Shown: positions 35,377 to 46,951 of the stretch, piece after piece
Numbering within the stretch: the first letter of the stretch is position 1
Layout of the letters: each line of letters starts with the position of its first letter
Assembly: GCA_002104945.1 (NCBI GenBank)
Contig: MCFH01000006.1
Coordinates: 682,001 to 746,000 of the forward strand
Source: Piromyces finnis
Taxonomy: Eukaryota > Neocallimastigomycota > Neocallimastigomycetes > Neocallimastigales > Neocallimastigaceae
Length of the DNA: 64,000 bases
Reading direction: 5' to 3'
The notes under the pieces: generated by a model
Database searches by the model: none
What the model saw: the letters and a program-made list of their open reading frames with translations, nothing else
What the model was told of the DNA's origin: nothing
Translations under genes and position numbers: made by a program

Positions 35377-37476
35377 TTATATAAATCTTGATCTTATTAA
35401 ATTAGCAATAGAAGGATATCCTCTTTTAAGAGCTATGAAATATGGAGTAAAACCATATCTATTTCTAGAATTTCTATTAGCTTTATGAGATAAAAGTAAT
35501 TTTACAAGAGATTCATTACCATTATTACAAGCAATTAGTAAAGCAGTGTTAAGATCACAGTTTTTACTTTCAATATCTGCTTTATAGTTTAATAATAACT
35601 CCACAATATCAATGTGACCCTTTTCAGTAGCTAGAATTAAGGAAGTATTTCTATCTTTATCATGAACATTAAGATTTATATGATATTCTGGATCAGTAAT
35701 GAGAGTTTCTACTATTGACAAATATCCATATTCACTTGCTTTTAATAATAAAGTATTGATTTCGTTTTCTCCCAAAACATTTCCCTTACGTCCATATCTT
35801 ACAAGCATATTTACAACCTTAACATAACCATTTTCACAAGCCATTGAAAGTGCTGTCTTTTTTTCAGTATTTTCTTTGGTCATATCTGCATTATTACATA
35901 AAAGTAATTCTACAACCTTTTCATAACCATTAGCGCTTGCTAAAGACAAAGCAGTATCATAATTTTTATTTTGTTTATCGATAGTAGCATTACGATTGAT
36001 AAGTTTATATACAATAGATTCATGACCATACTTACTAGCAAGCATTAATGGAGTATCACCACCATGGTTTTTAACATTTATATTAACAAAGAGACCTAAA
36101 CCAAGAATGAAATCGACTACTATTTCATTTCCTTTTTCAGCAGCATATAATAAAGAATACCAGTTACGATTTTCATTATCTCTATGTTTTTGACTTAAAT
36201 ATTTCTTATAATAATTTATAAGTAAAAGTTGAGGAAGACTATGATTTGATAAAATAGCTAAAGTTAAAGCACAATCAAAATTGCAACCGGGTAGAGTAAA
36301 TATATCACAATCCTTTTCATCCAATTCTAAATCAATATCTTGATTTGAACGATTTCTAATTTTTAGACACTTGTAAAGGAAATTTAGATTATTACTCCAA
36401 ACAGCCTTATAAAAGTTATATACAGTTGGATGAGAAGAACTGCCATAAGAATGTTCCATTATATATCTAACATTTCTTTCAGTAAATTTCAAAGATTTTA
36501 CTATTGGAGATGAATTGTCACGATTACATCTACAAATATCAGCATCATATTTCATTAATAACTCGATCATTTCTTTTTTATTATTAATAACACTGAGCAT
36601 CAATAAACTGTTTCCGTATTCATCGGTGATGGATTTATCATAGCCGTTTTGGAATAAGGATTCAACCATTTTTTTATAATTATTAATAACAGCCCAGAGA
36701 AGAATATTGATATTATAATATGTTTCAAACGTTTTAAATGTTTCTTGTCTGTCAAAAATATTTTTGTTTTTTACAAGACAATAATCTAAAACAGCATCAA
36801 TAATACTTTCATTTCTTGTTTTACAAGCAGAAATTAAAGCATTTTCACCATCATTATCAGTAATACTGACTTTATATTTATTACCATCATTTATCATTAT
36901 TTCTCTTATTTGTTTTTTTGTTATCATCATTTTGTTTTTACCACATAAAATTAATTTTAATACAGCATTTGTTGAAACATAACTATGATTTAATAATAAA
37001 CGAAGTTTTCTTAGATTACTGGTGTTAATGGCATACATAACAGCTGTTTTTCCTTTTTTATCTTTCATATTAAAATTAGCATTATATTTTAACAACAATC
37101 CCATAATATCATGGAAATGACTATATTTACAAATATATATTAAAGGATTTTCTCCTTCATTATTAGAAAGTTTCAAACTAGCTCCTTTACTTAATAATAA
37201 ATTAACAATATCATATTGATTATTAGAAATAGCTATTAAAAGAGGAGTTTGACCATTTGAAAATTGAACATCAACATTCACATAATTTAAAATAAGTTCT
37301 ATAATTCTTTTTGAAGCATTTTTATTTAAACAGTATTCAAAAACCATTTTAATATTTTCCTCTGTAAGAATATTTAATTTTTGTTTAAATACTGCATTGA
37401 AATAATCAAAATCATCTTTATTTATGCTCTCAATAAAAAGAGGATTTTTTAAAATATCATAATTTGTAGATTCCAT
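35377..37476 (-). CDS. Ankyrin-repeat protein, 699 residues
   Basis: A single-exon gene on minus. Nearly the whole protein is ankyrin repeats. One block covers about residues 75-170 (NGQTPLLIAISNNQYDIVNLLLSKG and following). More divergent repeats lie at about 210-340. A longer, better-conserved block covers about 440-690, with repeated G-TPLMLASKYGHESIV, TALSLASANGYEKVVELLL and TALLIACNNGNESLVKLLL type units. No membrane span, signal peptide or other domain is visible. Ankyrin arrays are protein-binding scaffolds, so the partner cannot be read from sequence. Large single-exon ankyrin genes are common in gut fungi and often belong to expanded, fast-evolving families. The gene is intact despite lying about 0.5 kb from the retrotransposon fragments. 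Confidence 0.88.
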   Translation of the reverse strand: MESTNYDILKNPLFIESINKDDFDYFNAVFKQKLNILTEENIKMVFEYCLNKNASKRIIELILNYVNVDVQFSNGQTPLLIAISNNQYDIVNLLLSKGASLKLSNNEGENPLIYICKYSHFHDIMGLLLKYNANFNMKDKKGKTAVMYAINTSNLRKLRLLLNHSYVSTNAVLKLILCGKNKMMITKKQIREIMINDGNKYKVSITDNDGENALISACKTRNESIIDAVLDYCLVKNKNIFDRQETFKTFETYYNINILLWAVINNYKKMVESLFQNGYDKSITDEYGNSLLMLSVINNKKEMIELLMKYDADICRCNRDNSSPIVKSLKFTERNVRYIMEHSYGSSSHPTVYNFYKAVWSNNLNFLYKCLKIRNRSNQDIDLELDEKDCDIFTLPGCNFDCALTLAILSNHSLPQLLLINYYKKYLSQKHRDNENRNWYSLLYAAEKGNEIVVDFILGLGLFVNINVKNHGGDTPLMLASKYGHESIVYKLINRNATIDKQNKNYDTALSLASANGYEKVVELLLCNNADMTKENTEKKTALSMACENGYVKVVNMLVRYGRKGNVLGENEINTLLLKASEYGYLSIVETLITDPEYHINLNVHDKDRNTSLILATEKGHIDIVELLLNYKADIESKNCDLNTALLIACNNGNESLVKLLLSHKANRNSRNRYGFTPYFIALKRGYPSIANLIRSRFI

Positions 37477-39950
37477 TTTTTTTTTCTTTTTATTCTTTTG
37501 TCTTAATTTAATTTCTTTCGGCTTTTTTTTAACTTTTCTTTAATTATTTCTTCCAGAAAACTATTATTTTACAGAATTATGGATAGTATAATTACAATTT
37601 CTAAAGAGAATTATCTTTATTGCATTTAAAAATATGTTATTAATAAACTTTTAAACTATATCCTTAAAAATATTTAATTTATCTTATTAAGAAAAAAAGA
37701 TTTTATTTTATATTGTTATTATTGTTATTATTATAAATATTTAATAATGCCATAATTTAATTGTTTTAATAATTCCTTTATATATACAATATATACAATG
37801 TGACTAACTTTAAATATTTCTTAAAAAAAACAATTTATTAAAATATTATATAATATAAATGTACTTGTCAAAAAAAATTTATGTTTCTTTTTAGATAAAG
37901 TGATATTATTTATTATTTAAAAAAATAAAATAAAAAGAAACTCGGTTTTTAATTTAAATGTAAAAATATAGGTTAAATTTATCTTTTATATATTAATTAA
38001 TTAATATTACTAAAATATTCTTATTTACAAAATTTATAAAAGTTAAAGAAAAATGAAAGGGAGCGTCTATCTTTATATACTTTTTTAAAAATAAGTGTTC
38101 TAAAATATTATTCCCACATTTCATAATAATTTTAATTTTAATTATTAAGATTAATTTATTTGATATTGGTAATATAAATTATTATCATAATTTTAAATAT
38201 TATCATTATTAATTGCTAATAATTTTTTAATATATTAATGTTATCGCTTAAAAATAGGTCAAAAAAAAAAAAAAAAAAAACATTTTTATTCATAAATAGA
38301 AAATAACACAATAATTAATCAATACTCAATACTATAATATAATCATAAAAAATAAGTAATCTAAAAAAAAATAAATAAATAGAATAATATAATTGTAAAG
38401 AGATTTTAAATAATATTCATTGTGAACGAACGCATAAAAAATAATAACATTTAATATACTAATATTGACATTTAAATAACATGATGCTTTTATTTAATAA
38501 AAATAGATTTGATAAGAAAATGAATTCAAATTTTAATATTATTATACAATATATTATCTAAATTGTCTTTCATATAAATTAATATATGGTGGACAATTTA
38601 ATTTTTTATTAATATAAAATTTTTATCATAATAAAAATTCTATTTTTTAGATAATTTTAAAAAAAAAAAAAAAAGATAATAGAGATAATGATTAATTTGT
38701 TTAGTTTTATGGTAGATTATATATAATTCTTATTGAAAAAGAATAGGTAATATGCCAAGGTAAATATTATTTTATTATTCCATGAATAAATATTAAAATA
38801 TTCTTAAAATTAGGTAAAGACGACTAATAACTAATAAGCATTTTATCCTAATGAAAAAGGGAAAATGGTATCCTATGTTTTGTGTGACAAAAACGTTTAA
38901 TCCCTAAATATCACATGAATTTGATTATGAAAGAATATGTGGAAAAATTATTAATTAAATGAATATAAATATTATGAATTTCCCTTTTTTTTTTTTTTTA
39001 ATAATAATAAGCCATTATTATTAAAAAAAAAATAAAGTGTATAGGATAGATTTTAAAAAGTATTAAATATATACATTGACTATTTATTGATTCATTTAAT
39101 TCAATTATTTATCAATTTTCCTCTTTTTTATTATATATAAATCATTATCTGGTTTGGCTGTTTGACGGTTAGATAATCATAAATTTTTTTTTTAAAACTT
39201 TAATTATTATATGGTTAAATGGATTAATAATCTATCAATTATTCTCAATATGATAGCATAAATGACCCAACCAAAAATTTAGTAAAGACATAAATTTAAG
39301 AGGTCACATTGTATTAATTAAAAGAATTATATCAAAACTTTAATTTTTTTATTTTTTTTTATATTAAATTTTATGGCACTTTATTTTTTGTTTATATAAA
39401 ATTTAATGGTAATGATTGAAGATAAAAAATAAAAAAAACCATATTAATACTATAAGTAAAATTTTTACTTTTATTAAAACCTAAAATATAATTGTCTGTT
39501 TAAATAAGAAAATATTATTCTATATAATAGTATACATATTTATTAATGTAGTTGTATTGTTTTTTTTTTTTTTTTTTATTCATTCTTTTTACATTCATAG
39601 ATATAATAAAACCAATAAAGTTTAAATGACTTTATTCACCTTTGAAATATTTATCAATTATTATTTTTATTTTTATTTTTATTTTTATTTTTATTTTTAT
39701 TTTTATTTTTATTTTTATTTTTATTTTTATTTTTTTTTTTTTTTTTTTTTGAAATTTTAAAACATTTTAGTATTTATATAGTGTTGTGTTAAACGGAATA
39801 TATTTAATGCTTATTTATAAAAAAAAATGTTTATATATATAACATTAAGAATTATAATGATATATTACAATGTTTTTATTTTTATAAAAATGGAATAAGG
39901 GTTGTAAAAGTTTATTTATACCAGTAAGGTAGAATAAAAAAATTTTTTTT
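37477..39950. other. Gene-free AT-rich stretch
   Basis: 2.5 kb without a supported exon. It holds poly-A and poly-T runs and a T-rich hexanucleotide array near its right end (listed separately). Confidence 0.6.
39661..39750. repeat. (TTTTTA)n hexanucleotide array ending in poly-T
   Basis: About twelve tandem six-base units pass into a T homopolymer. It lies just beyond the 3' end of the Csc1-like gene. Confidence 0.9.
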
Positions 39951-42900
39951 TTATTCGCTATCAACGAAATAACATGGAATTTGAAGTTCATCATCCATTA
40001 ACTTTAGCTTTTCTTTAAGATTTTCATAACTATCTTCTGGAAGACGACCAATCATTTCAGTATTTTCCTCTCCTAAAATTTCTTTAATATTAGATGGTAC
40101 CCAAATACCAGAAAGATTATTGGTAATTAATGGCCAGAAATAGGAATGATGTTCATAAAAACCTGGTGTTTTAGCAGTTTTACCTTCATGATCTTGTTCT
40201 GCATTTTTCATAATTTCTTCCATTTGCATTTCTTTAAGATCGATAGCTTTATCATCATCTTGTACTTTTTCTTTTTGATTCTTTTTATAGTTTTCATAAT
40301 TAATGTTTGAAGAAGAATATTGATCTAATGGAAGATGAATGGTTCTTCTTTCATACGTTGCCTTAAATATATAATAATACAAAGCAGTACCGAAAATTGC
40401 TGGAATAAGTGAGAACCCAATTAAATAGCCTTATTAAATAGATAAAAAACATAGTTAATTAGTAGGTGATTAGTAATACTTAACTGATAGATAGTATAAG
40501 TCATTATACTATTTTTAATATTTTTAAAATGTTATTCTTTAAATATTCTATAAACTTACATCCTTTAAATACAAATATTTCCAACATAATAAATTGAAGA
40601 ATTAATAATCCAAAAACAATACGGTCATGAATAAAGACCCAGTTTTTGCCATAATATTCCCATTCCTTTATATATATATATATATATTTAAAATATAAAA
40701 TTAAAATTATTAATATTTATAAAATAAATATTAAATATCTTTGTAAATTTTAAAAACTTACCTTAACGTAATAATATAAAATTTGATATTTGTAGGCATA
40801 ATAACCAACAATACAGAAAAAGAAACCACAAAGTAAAATAAATGGTGAAATAATAGAATATACAATAGTAATTACAATAATAACTAATGCTGGTGGGAGT
40901 ATGTAACAGTAATCGGGCTATAATATAAAAAAAAAAAAAAAAAATGGAAATGGAAATGGAAAAATGTAAATGATTTGTTTTGTTTTACTTTGAAGAAAAA
41001 TTGAATTAAAAATTTAGGAATTACATAATATGTTTCATTCTTTAAATTATAATAATCTCTTGGAGTTTTGCACGCTAATTTTTTAAACCAATATAAGAAT
41101 GGAAGATATGGTTTTGTAAAATCAGTAATAATAGATACTGGGTAGTGAGCTACCAAGTTAATGAAATAAGTTGATCCCTAAGTAATAGAATTAAAAAAAA
41201 ATTAATAACAAATTGCGGAATACAATATTTATAAAATTTATTTAGTTTTTAACATTAATTATATTAGAATATATAAATACCTGTGGAATTAATGAACCTA
41301 TAGTATATACAATAGACATTGGAGATTGAAGTAAAGCACTTAAGAAGGTAAAGAAAGCATTCTATAAAATTATATATATATTAGATATATTAGAAATTTT
41401 AAAAAAAAAAGGGGGGAGGAAGGAAAAAACTTACCGATATAGCAAAAACAAAAAGCATATTAACTAATAAGAAAATATAATATTTTCCCATAACAGATTG
41501 TTCCTTGGCAGAACGAGATTCGAAACACTGGAAGGAAGAAATAAAGTAGAAAACGTATGGTGCCAAAGTCATAAATAAATTAGTAATCATTGGTGGAATT
41601 AAGGTTTGTAAAAATTCCAAATTTTCTATAGTAAGAAGCCATGGTAAACGTTCGCGTAACCATTCAATATTCTCAAGTTTATCAATAGTTGCTAACCCAG
41701 AAATAAAAGATACAGGAATAAACCAGAAAATAATAAGTATGATAGTTAAAATAGTTAAGGTAAAGTTTTGTAAAATTTTTCTTTTAATAGAAATATCAAT
41801 ATTTTCCCATATAATATCGTTATAATGAGGTGCCGGAGTACAAATCATATCAAATGTATTATTTGATGAGCAAAGAATAACTTGAGATGCAATTGTTGAT
41901 GAATGTTGATTTTTGAAAGTTACAAAACCAGTAGTAGTATATACGCTTGGATCATCATCATCATCAAAAAATCTTTTACGGCTTTCATTAATGATTTTTG
42001 TATATTTAATTAATCTTTCAGTATAGTATTCAATACTATCAACCACTAAACCAGAGGATTTAATGGATTTTGGTCTTAAAGATTCAATAATATAGTTTTT
42101 ATCAATGACATCATGATTTAAAATAGGTGTAGTTTCATTAGGTTCTGAATTGTCGGAAAAAGATATGTTTTTATTTTTCTTAGGTGATTCTTCAACAATT
42201 TCATCTTTTTCTTTTTCAATAATTTCTTTCTTTATTGTCTCTAACTCTATTTTAGAAAGAGTTGGCTCATGAGTAAGAGTACGAATTTTTCTTTTAGATT
42301 TTAGCTCATTTTCTTCTTCTGTTTCATTGACACTGTTTTCTTTTTCTTTAGCATTTGTTGGAGTTTCTGTTCCTAATGCTTCTGATCTAGTAACAATTTC
42401 AGTAAGATCTTTGTTATTGTTACTATTTTGTCTTTTTTGATATTCAAGAACATTTTTAATCCATTCACAATATGCTCTTTCTAATGATAATAATGCTTTT
42501 TGACGTTTATTATAAATTTCAATGAAATACTCATCATAGTCTCGCATAACAAAAGCATTTTCTACTTCACCAATATCATGATCAATAAACCATTGTTTTA
42601 ATGCTTTGTCCGTTCTATAATTAACAGGAATTCCTTGGACAAGAACAGTACGGAATTGAGTTAATTCATCTGATCTTTCTTCGTTATTTCTAAGAGTTTC
42701 TTCTTTTTTATTTTCATACTCGTATCTCAAATATTCAGTATAATACTTTATGAAATAAATAAAATATAAATTAATAACAAATTAATTTATTTAATATATA
42801 ACATAATAAATATATCTTAATAATAATTACGTCATATAACTTTTTGCAAACATAAAATGAAAAAATATAAACAAGTATTGCATGTATTATATGTAAATTT

Positions 42901-43642
42901 GAATTATGTGGAACATTCGCAATTGAAAAACGTTTTAAACCTATTGATAAAAATGGCATGGTTGTATTATCATAATGTTCATAATCAGGTGTTTGAGCAA
43001 AATAATTAACAGGAAGCAAAATTGGAACAATAATAATTGAACCAAAAGCAAATATTGTTGCACCAAATTTAAACATTCTTATAAACATAGCTGATTTACA
43101 TTATATAAACAAAAAAAAAAAAAAAGTTTTATAAACACTACTATTATATAATAATAACTCAATATATATATAAAACATTATATTTGAATATATATCTACC
43201 TGCATCCAAGCCAATATTATCAACAATCCATTTATCCGGAATTGAATGAATATGTTTTATTATATCTATTAAACCTTCTTTATATTCTGGTGTATTTTTG
43301 CTATACAAATTAAAATGGAATTTTTGATACAATTAACTATATATTTCTTCGAAAAATAAAAGTATTTTGGTAACTTCATTATATAATACACAAAAAAAGG
43401 GTAAAAAAGCATTTAATTAAAAAAGATTTTTATAAAGACTTACGATAATACAGTTAATCTTTTGAAATAAATTAATTTTCCCCATTTATACTTTCTACAA
43501 ACATTCAAAAAAACCACTGCAATGGTTAATGCTACTATTGAAATTAATACTTGGATAATTAAACCAATTATTGAAGGTCTATCGACTTTCCAATGACTAA
43601 TGTCATCCTGAATTGCATTATCATTATCTCCTATTATATCCA

Positions 43643-43643
<1 letters not shown>
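39951..43643 (-). CDS. Csc1/OSCA/TMEM63-family mechanosensitive cation channel
   Basis: Nine exons on minus: 43643-43444, 43300-43200, 43090-42831, 42745-41435, 41361-41281, 41177-40989, 40917-40762, 40665-40560, 40429-39951. They total 2883 bases (960 residues). Three membrane segments come first (SIIGLIIQVLISIVALTIAVVFL, FGATIFAFGSIIIVPILLPV, IIHAILVYIFSFYVC). A cytosolic domain starts with RTVLVQGIPVNYRTD, the conserved S/T-VLVQGIP element of the family. A charged, low-complexity insertion (about residues 290-400) follows, then the GFVTFKNQHSSTIASQV strand. The multi-span pore domain (RSN1_7TM/DUF221) contains ILIIFWFIPVSFISGLATI and APYVFYFISSFQCFESRSAKE. A charged C-terminal tail follows FKATYERRTIHLP. 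Family members are osmosensitive or tension-gated Ca-permeable channels of the plasma membrane or endomembranes. Confidence 0.92.
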
Positions 43644-43674
<31 letters not shown>

Positions 43675-44807
43675 TTATTTTATTTTATTATTACTATTTT
43701 TTTGAAATTTTTGTTTTTTATTTTATTTTTATTAAATTAATTTTTATATTTATATTTTCTAAAATTGTTTTTTTGTTAAGATTTATTACTATTCATATTG
43801 ACAAATATTATGATTTACAATAAAAAAAAAAATATTATTTAACTTTTCTGTAACTTGTCAATTGAAATTTTTTTTTTTCTCATTAATTCAAATGAAATGT
43901 ATCAATTTCTATATTATTTTTAAATAATATTTTTATTTTTTTCTATATTTAATTAATTTATTGATTTTTTATTTATTTATTTATTTATTTTAATTAAATT
44001 CCCTTTCTTTTAAAGATTTAGGATGAAGAGCTTATATTACTCCTCAAAATATATTTTTATATATTTTCGTTTTGAATTTTAATTTTATTTATTATTTATA
44101 GTTTTTAATTTTTGGATGAAGATACCATTAACCTTCATACATATATATTTTCTTTTCTTTTCTTTTTTTTTATTCTTATTATTAATATTTATTTAATTTC
44201 TCTTCTTTTTGATTGTTACTATTTTTTTTTATTATTATTATTTTTATTTTATTTTTTAAAATTTTATTTTAATTTTTATATTTTAAAAAAAAAATTGGAA
44301 AAATAAAAGAAATGTCTTAATATATTAATTATACATATTATATTTTATTATAATATCTAGTGAAACAATTTTAATTCTGATTAAATTAAAATTAATTTAT
44401 ATATTAAAAAAAAGGTTCAAAAAAATTAATATATTATATATCATCTTAAAACTATTTTTTTAAAATTTGATTCATATAATAATATTATGATTGCTTTACC
44501 AAAAAAAAATAGCTATAATTACATTTTTATAAATATTACATTATTTAATTATTTAGGTATTTAGTTGTCTTTATTTATAAAAACAAGAATAAATATAAAA
44601 TAATAAATATAATACTTGAAAAAAAAAAAAGTTGGTTATATTACATTGTAAATTTTATTTATACTTGAAATTTGCTGTAAAATAGAATATCTTAAAAAAA
44701 TGATTGGATTTTATTTAATTAAATGATTATTTCTTTATAGAATTAAAATTTTCAGTTATTAAAAATTTTTCCATTAATTTATATAAATTTTAAAAATTTT
44801 TTTAAAT
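43644..44807. other. Divergent intergenic region
   Basis: 1.16 kb between the starts of the Csc1-like gene (minus) and the Naa38-like gene (plus), so it should carry both promoters. It is very T-rich on plus, with an (ATT)n run at about 43646-43673. Short frames here are T-rich artefacts (poly-Phe/Tyr). Confidence 0.6.
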
Positions 44808-46545
44808 ATGGCAGCAAAAGAAGTGTACTGTCCTAAAAATGATACAGAAAATATTAAAGAACTTAGTAGATATATTTACAATAAATTAAGAGTAACTATT
44901 GAAGATAAAAGAGAGTTTATAGGATATTTCATGTGTATAGATAAGGATAAAAATATTATTTTATCTGCGACTAATGAGTATTGTTTAAAAGAAGAAACAG
45001 ACAAAAAAGACCAAAATGAAATAGATAACAGTGATGATTTCGAATTTGATGAAAATAAAATGTTTGAGGATAAATGTAAATTTAGGACATAATAAATATA
45101 TAAATATAATAAATAATATTAAAATTGCGTAATTTATTTTAATAATTGTTTTTTGTTATTACTACTATTATTATTGTTATATTAACAAATTGAAATTAAA
45201 AAAAAAACAAAGACGAATCACGATTTGTAGGATTAATTATGGTAAACAAGAATAAATTTAAAAAAATTTTTTTAATATTAAAATATAAAATAAATGAAAG
45301 CGCGAATTAAAGATTGATTAATTAATTATTATGTATAATTTAATATTACTTAGATACCAGGAAAATATATTAAAAAGGTTGAGGCTGTATCTTTCCCATA
45401 TATATAATTACATAAATGTAAAATAATTTAATCAATTATCTATACCAGATTTCTTTTCCTTTACATGTTTAAGTTAAAACGTATATATATAACAACATAA
45501 AATTACACTTTTATATTCCTTTATATTAAACTATATACCATAAAACTTTATTAATCTTGAAAATAAATTATTATTACTTACTTACAATTATAAGAAATAT
45601 GATATAAAATAATAATATCATAAAGATATTATTTTAAGATACAATAAAAATTTTACTTATTATAAAAATTGCTACATAATGAAAAATCTTATTAATGTTT
45701 AACACATTATATACGCATATTAGTCTTTAATTCAAATCAACGTTGTATATTACATATTACTTAATAAAATAGCCTAAAACTAAGTAATAATCTTTTAATA
45801 TTATTATTGCCTATAAAACAATAAACAATAAATATATATTTATTAGTACTTTGTAAAATAATAAAAATTTAAAGATTTTACATATTTGTTTTTAAAATAA
45901 TTTATTTTATATATGCATAACCAAATAAAAGTATAAATTATAATTCATTATTAAAGTTTTTTTACAATAATAAGGTTATATGTTATAATAGTTTAAATAA
46001 TTTTTATATTATTTTATGAATTATTCCAGATAAGATATTCCATCTTAAAATTGTAATAAAGATAGTTTTCTAAAAAAAAGGAATTATTTAAATTATTTAA
46101 TAATTTATATAGTTGTAATAATTATAATTAGCTTCTTACAAAATTAAGTACTATTTATATATATTTAAGTTATTTTTAAAAAATTACTTATCTTTAATAA
46201 CTTAACAAAATGATTATTTATAATAATAATTATTTATTTTTAATAAAGTAACTTAACAATAATAAGTCAATTTAATAAATGAAATTTCTGTTCCTTATAG
46301 AAAAAAAAAATATATTATTTTTACTTTTTTTTTTTTTTAATTATTTTTCTATTATTTATTTATATTTATTTATTGTTATTCTAAATTATTATTTTTTTTT
46401 ACTCCTATTACTATGATTATTTAATGTCAATATAAAATATTATGATTCAAACGGAAATAATAGCTTCATAGATGAATTAGAAGAAATTCACATTTTGGAA
46501 ATGACTTGCCAGGAATTTATACCAAAGAAAATTGAGGTTGTGTAA
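44808..46545 (+). CDS. Naa38/LSMD1-like LSm protein (NatC auxiliary subunit)
   Basis: Exon 1 (44808-45075) encodes an LSm fold start: LSRYIYNKLRVTIEDKREFIGYFMCIDKDKNIILSATNEYCL. It aligns with the Naa38 Sm1 pattern (kxvrv-xxDGR-xxGxfxcxDkxxNxIL). An acidic linker follows. Exon 2 starts at 45213 and gives ESRFVGLIMV, the Sm2 strand. Two endings are possible. Exon 2 may run to a stop at 45310. Or it may end at 45241, before GTAAAC, and join 46513-46545 (FIPKKIEVV), which completes the last Sm2 strand and gives 109 residues. I prefer the second, because the encoded end looks like other LSm proteins, but it requires a 1271-base intron. Naa38 is the small subunit of the NatC N-terminal acetyltransferase. 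Exon 1 and the family call are fairly secure; the 3' end is not. Confidence 0.62.
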
Positions 46546-46951
46546 AATTTAGCCTGAGCATTTCTAATAATAATTTTTTCTAAATTTAAATAATTAATAT
46601 GTTTCTATTTTCCATTTTTATACATTTGTATTATACATTTTTTATATATTTTAATTATAGTTTACAATTTTATATAAAATATTTGGCATCAAGATGTGTA
46701 GAAATAATAAATATTTTTATTACATAATAAAATGATAAATAATGAAAGTGTTATTTAAATTATATATAATATATAAAGTTGTATTTTCCTTTCTTTTCTT
46801 ATACGTTAAATTAAGATGATATAATGGAATAATATTAATAATAAAATTATATAATTAAATGAATAACCTTATTCCATAAATTTTAAAAGTTTAAATAAAT
46901 TAAAAGTAAATTTTTAGTAATTTAGTAAAAAAAAAAAAAATTTAAAAAAGG

